Positions 63,861 to 64,000 of a stretch of DNA of 64,000 nucleotides are shown here, piece by piece. The position numbers and the translations under genes were made by a program. The stretch comes from an uncultured Geobacteraceae bacterium (GTDB taxonomy: Bacteria; Desulfobacterota; Desulfuromonadia; Geobacterales; Pseudopelobacteraceae). Positions within the stretch are counted from its first letter, which is position 1. Each line of letters opens with the position of its first letter. The stretch covers positions 1-64,000 of the forward strand of contig CAJAFV010000026.1 in the NCBI GenBank assembly GCA_903939115.1. Direction: 5' to 3'. The notes beneath the pieces were generated by a model. That model was not told where the DNA came from. It worked only from the letters and a program-made list of their open reading frames with translations, and searched no databases.

Positions 63861-64000
63861 TTAATGCTCCAGAACTGAGTCAATCTGTTTCCGCACATGT
63901 TCCATCATCCAGGTTTCTGCTTCACTCCTGCGGAGGCCGGCAGGGGAAACGACCGGGGGATGCAGAGTGATGCTGATATCGCCGCTGAACAGTCTTATCT
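63861..64000 (-). CDS. C-terminal part of a plsC-like acyltransferase (cut by the window edge)
   Basis: The last 45 codons read ISITLHPPVVSPAGLRRSEA and then a helical end before TAA. This resembles the end of 1-acyl-glycerol-3-phosphate acyltransferases. The catalytic region lies outside the window, so the call is tentative. Confidence 0.5.
   Translation of the reverse strand, partial: IRLFSGDISITLHPPVVSPAGLRRSEAETWMMEHVRKQIDSVLEH

Overview
The window looks like a chromosome segment of a Geobacter-like member of the Desulfuromonadales. The evidence is the EtfBA / ferredoxin-EtfA / membrane Fe-S oxidoreductase operon, GTP-type PEP carboxykinase, the smc-roadblock-ftsY-zapB-zapA-rny-ymdB-tyrS order, RNase J, and a GEMM-like riboswitch. 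A species name cannot be given from sequence alone.

Layout. 1-10.1 kb is core chromosome: electron-transfer flavoproteins, pckG, hypA, a small lipoprotein, tRNA-Val(CAC) and a TonB-like/DUF3108 protein that sits next to smc. 10.1-51.25 kb is one ~41 kb integrated island. Its left edge carries an orphan copy of the first 12 codons of smc, and its right edge carries the intact smc gene. A tyrosine integrase reads inward from the right edge. AGTGACC repeats flank both ends. From 51.23 kb the core resumes with smc, ftsY, zapB/zapA, a 5-formyl-THF cyclo-ligase, rny, ymdB, tyrS and, on the minus strand, rnj and the end of a plsC-like gene.

The island has four parts. (A) 11.3-23.1 kb is a module defined by six 21-bp inverted-repeat sites (RCACGWCR-N5-TGWCGY). 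They lie in front of a WYL regulator, a DnaA-like gene, two paralogous small genes, a zinc-ribbon gene and a double FGE-sulfatase-fold gene. In five of the six a -10-like hexamer begins at the same offset from the site. The module encodes a DnaA without its DNA-binding domain, an FtsZ relative that has lost the GTP-binding signature, a DnaB helicase domain without its N-terminal domain, a Cas4-like/DUF2779 nuclease, a papain-like peptidase and a PLD-family protein. I propose it as an undescribed system aimed at host replication and division. (B) 23.5-35.0 kb is a type I restriction-modification locus with two consecutive hsdM genes, an embedded HigB/HigA-ImmA pair, hsdS, hsdR and a helicase-amidoligase fusion. 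(C) 35.2-43.4 kb is an AT-rich accessory stretch with gene remnants, a DUF4062 protein, a SEC-C protein, a riboswitch candidate and lipoproteins. (D) 43.4-51.1 kb is the mobility/replication end: serine recombinase, HD-domain protein, P4-type primase-helicase, AlpA-like protein, XRE regulator and integrase.

All functional statements come from reading motifs by eye. No database search or structure prediction was run.
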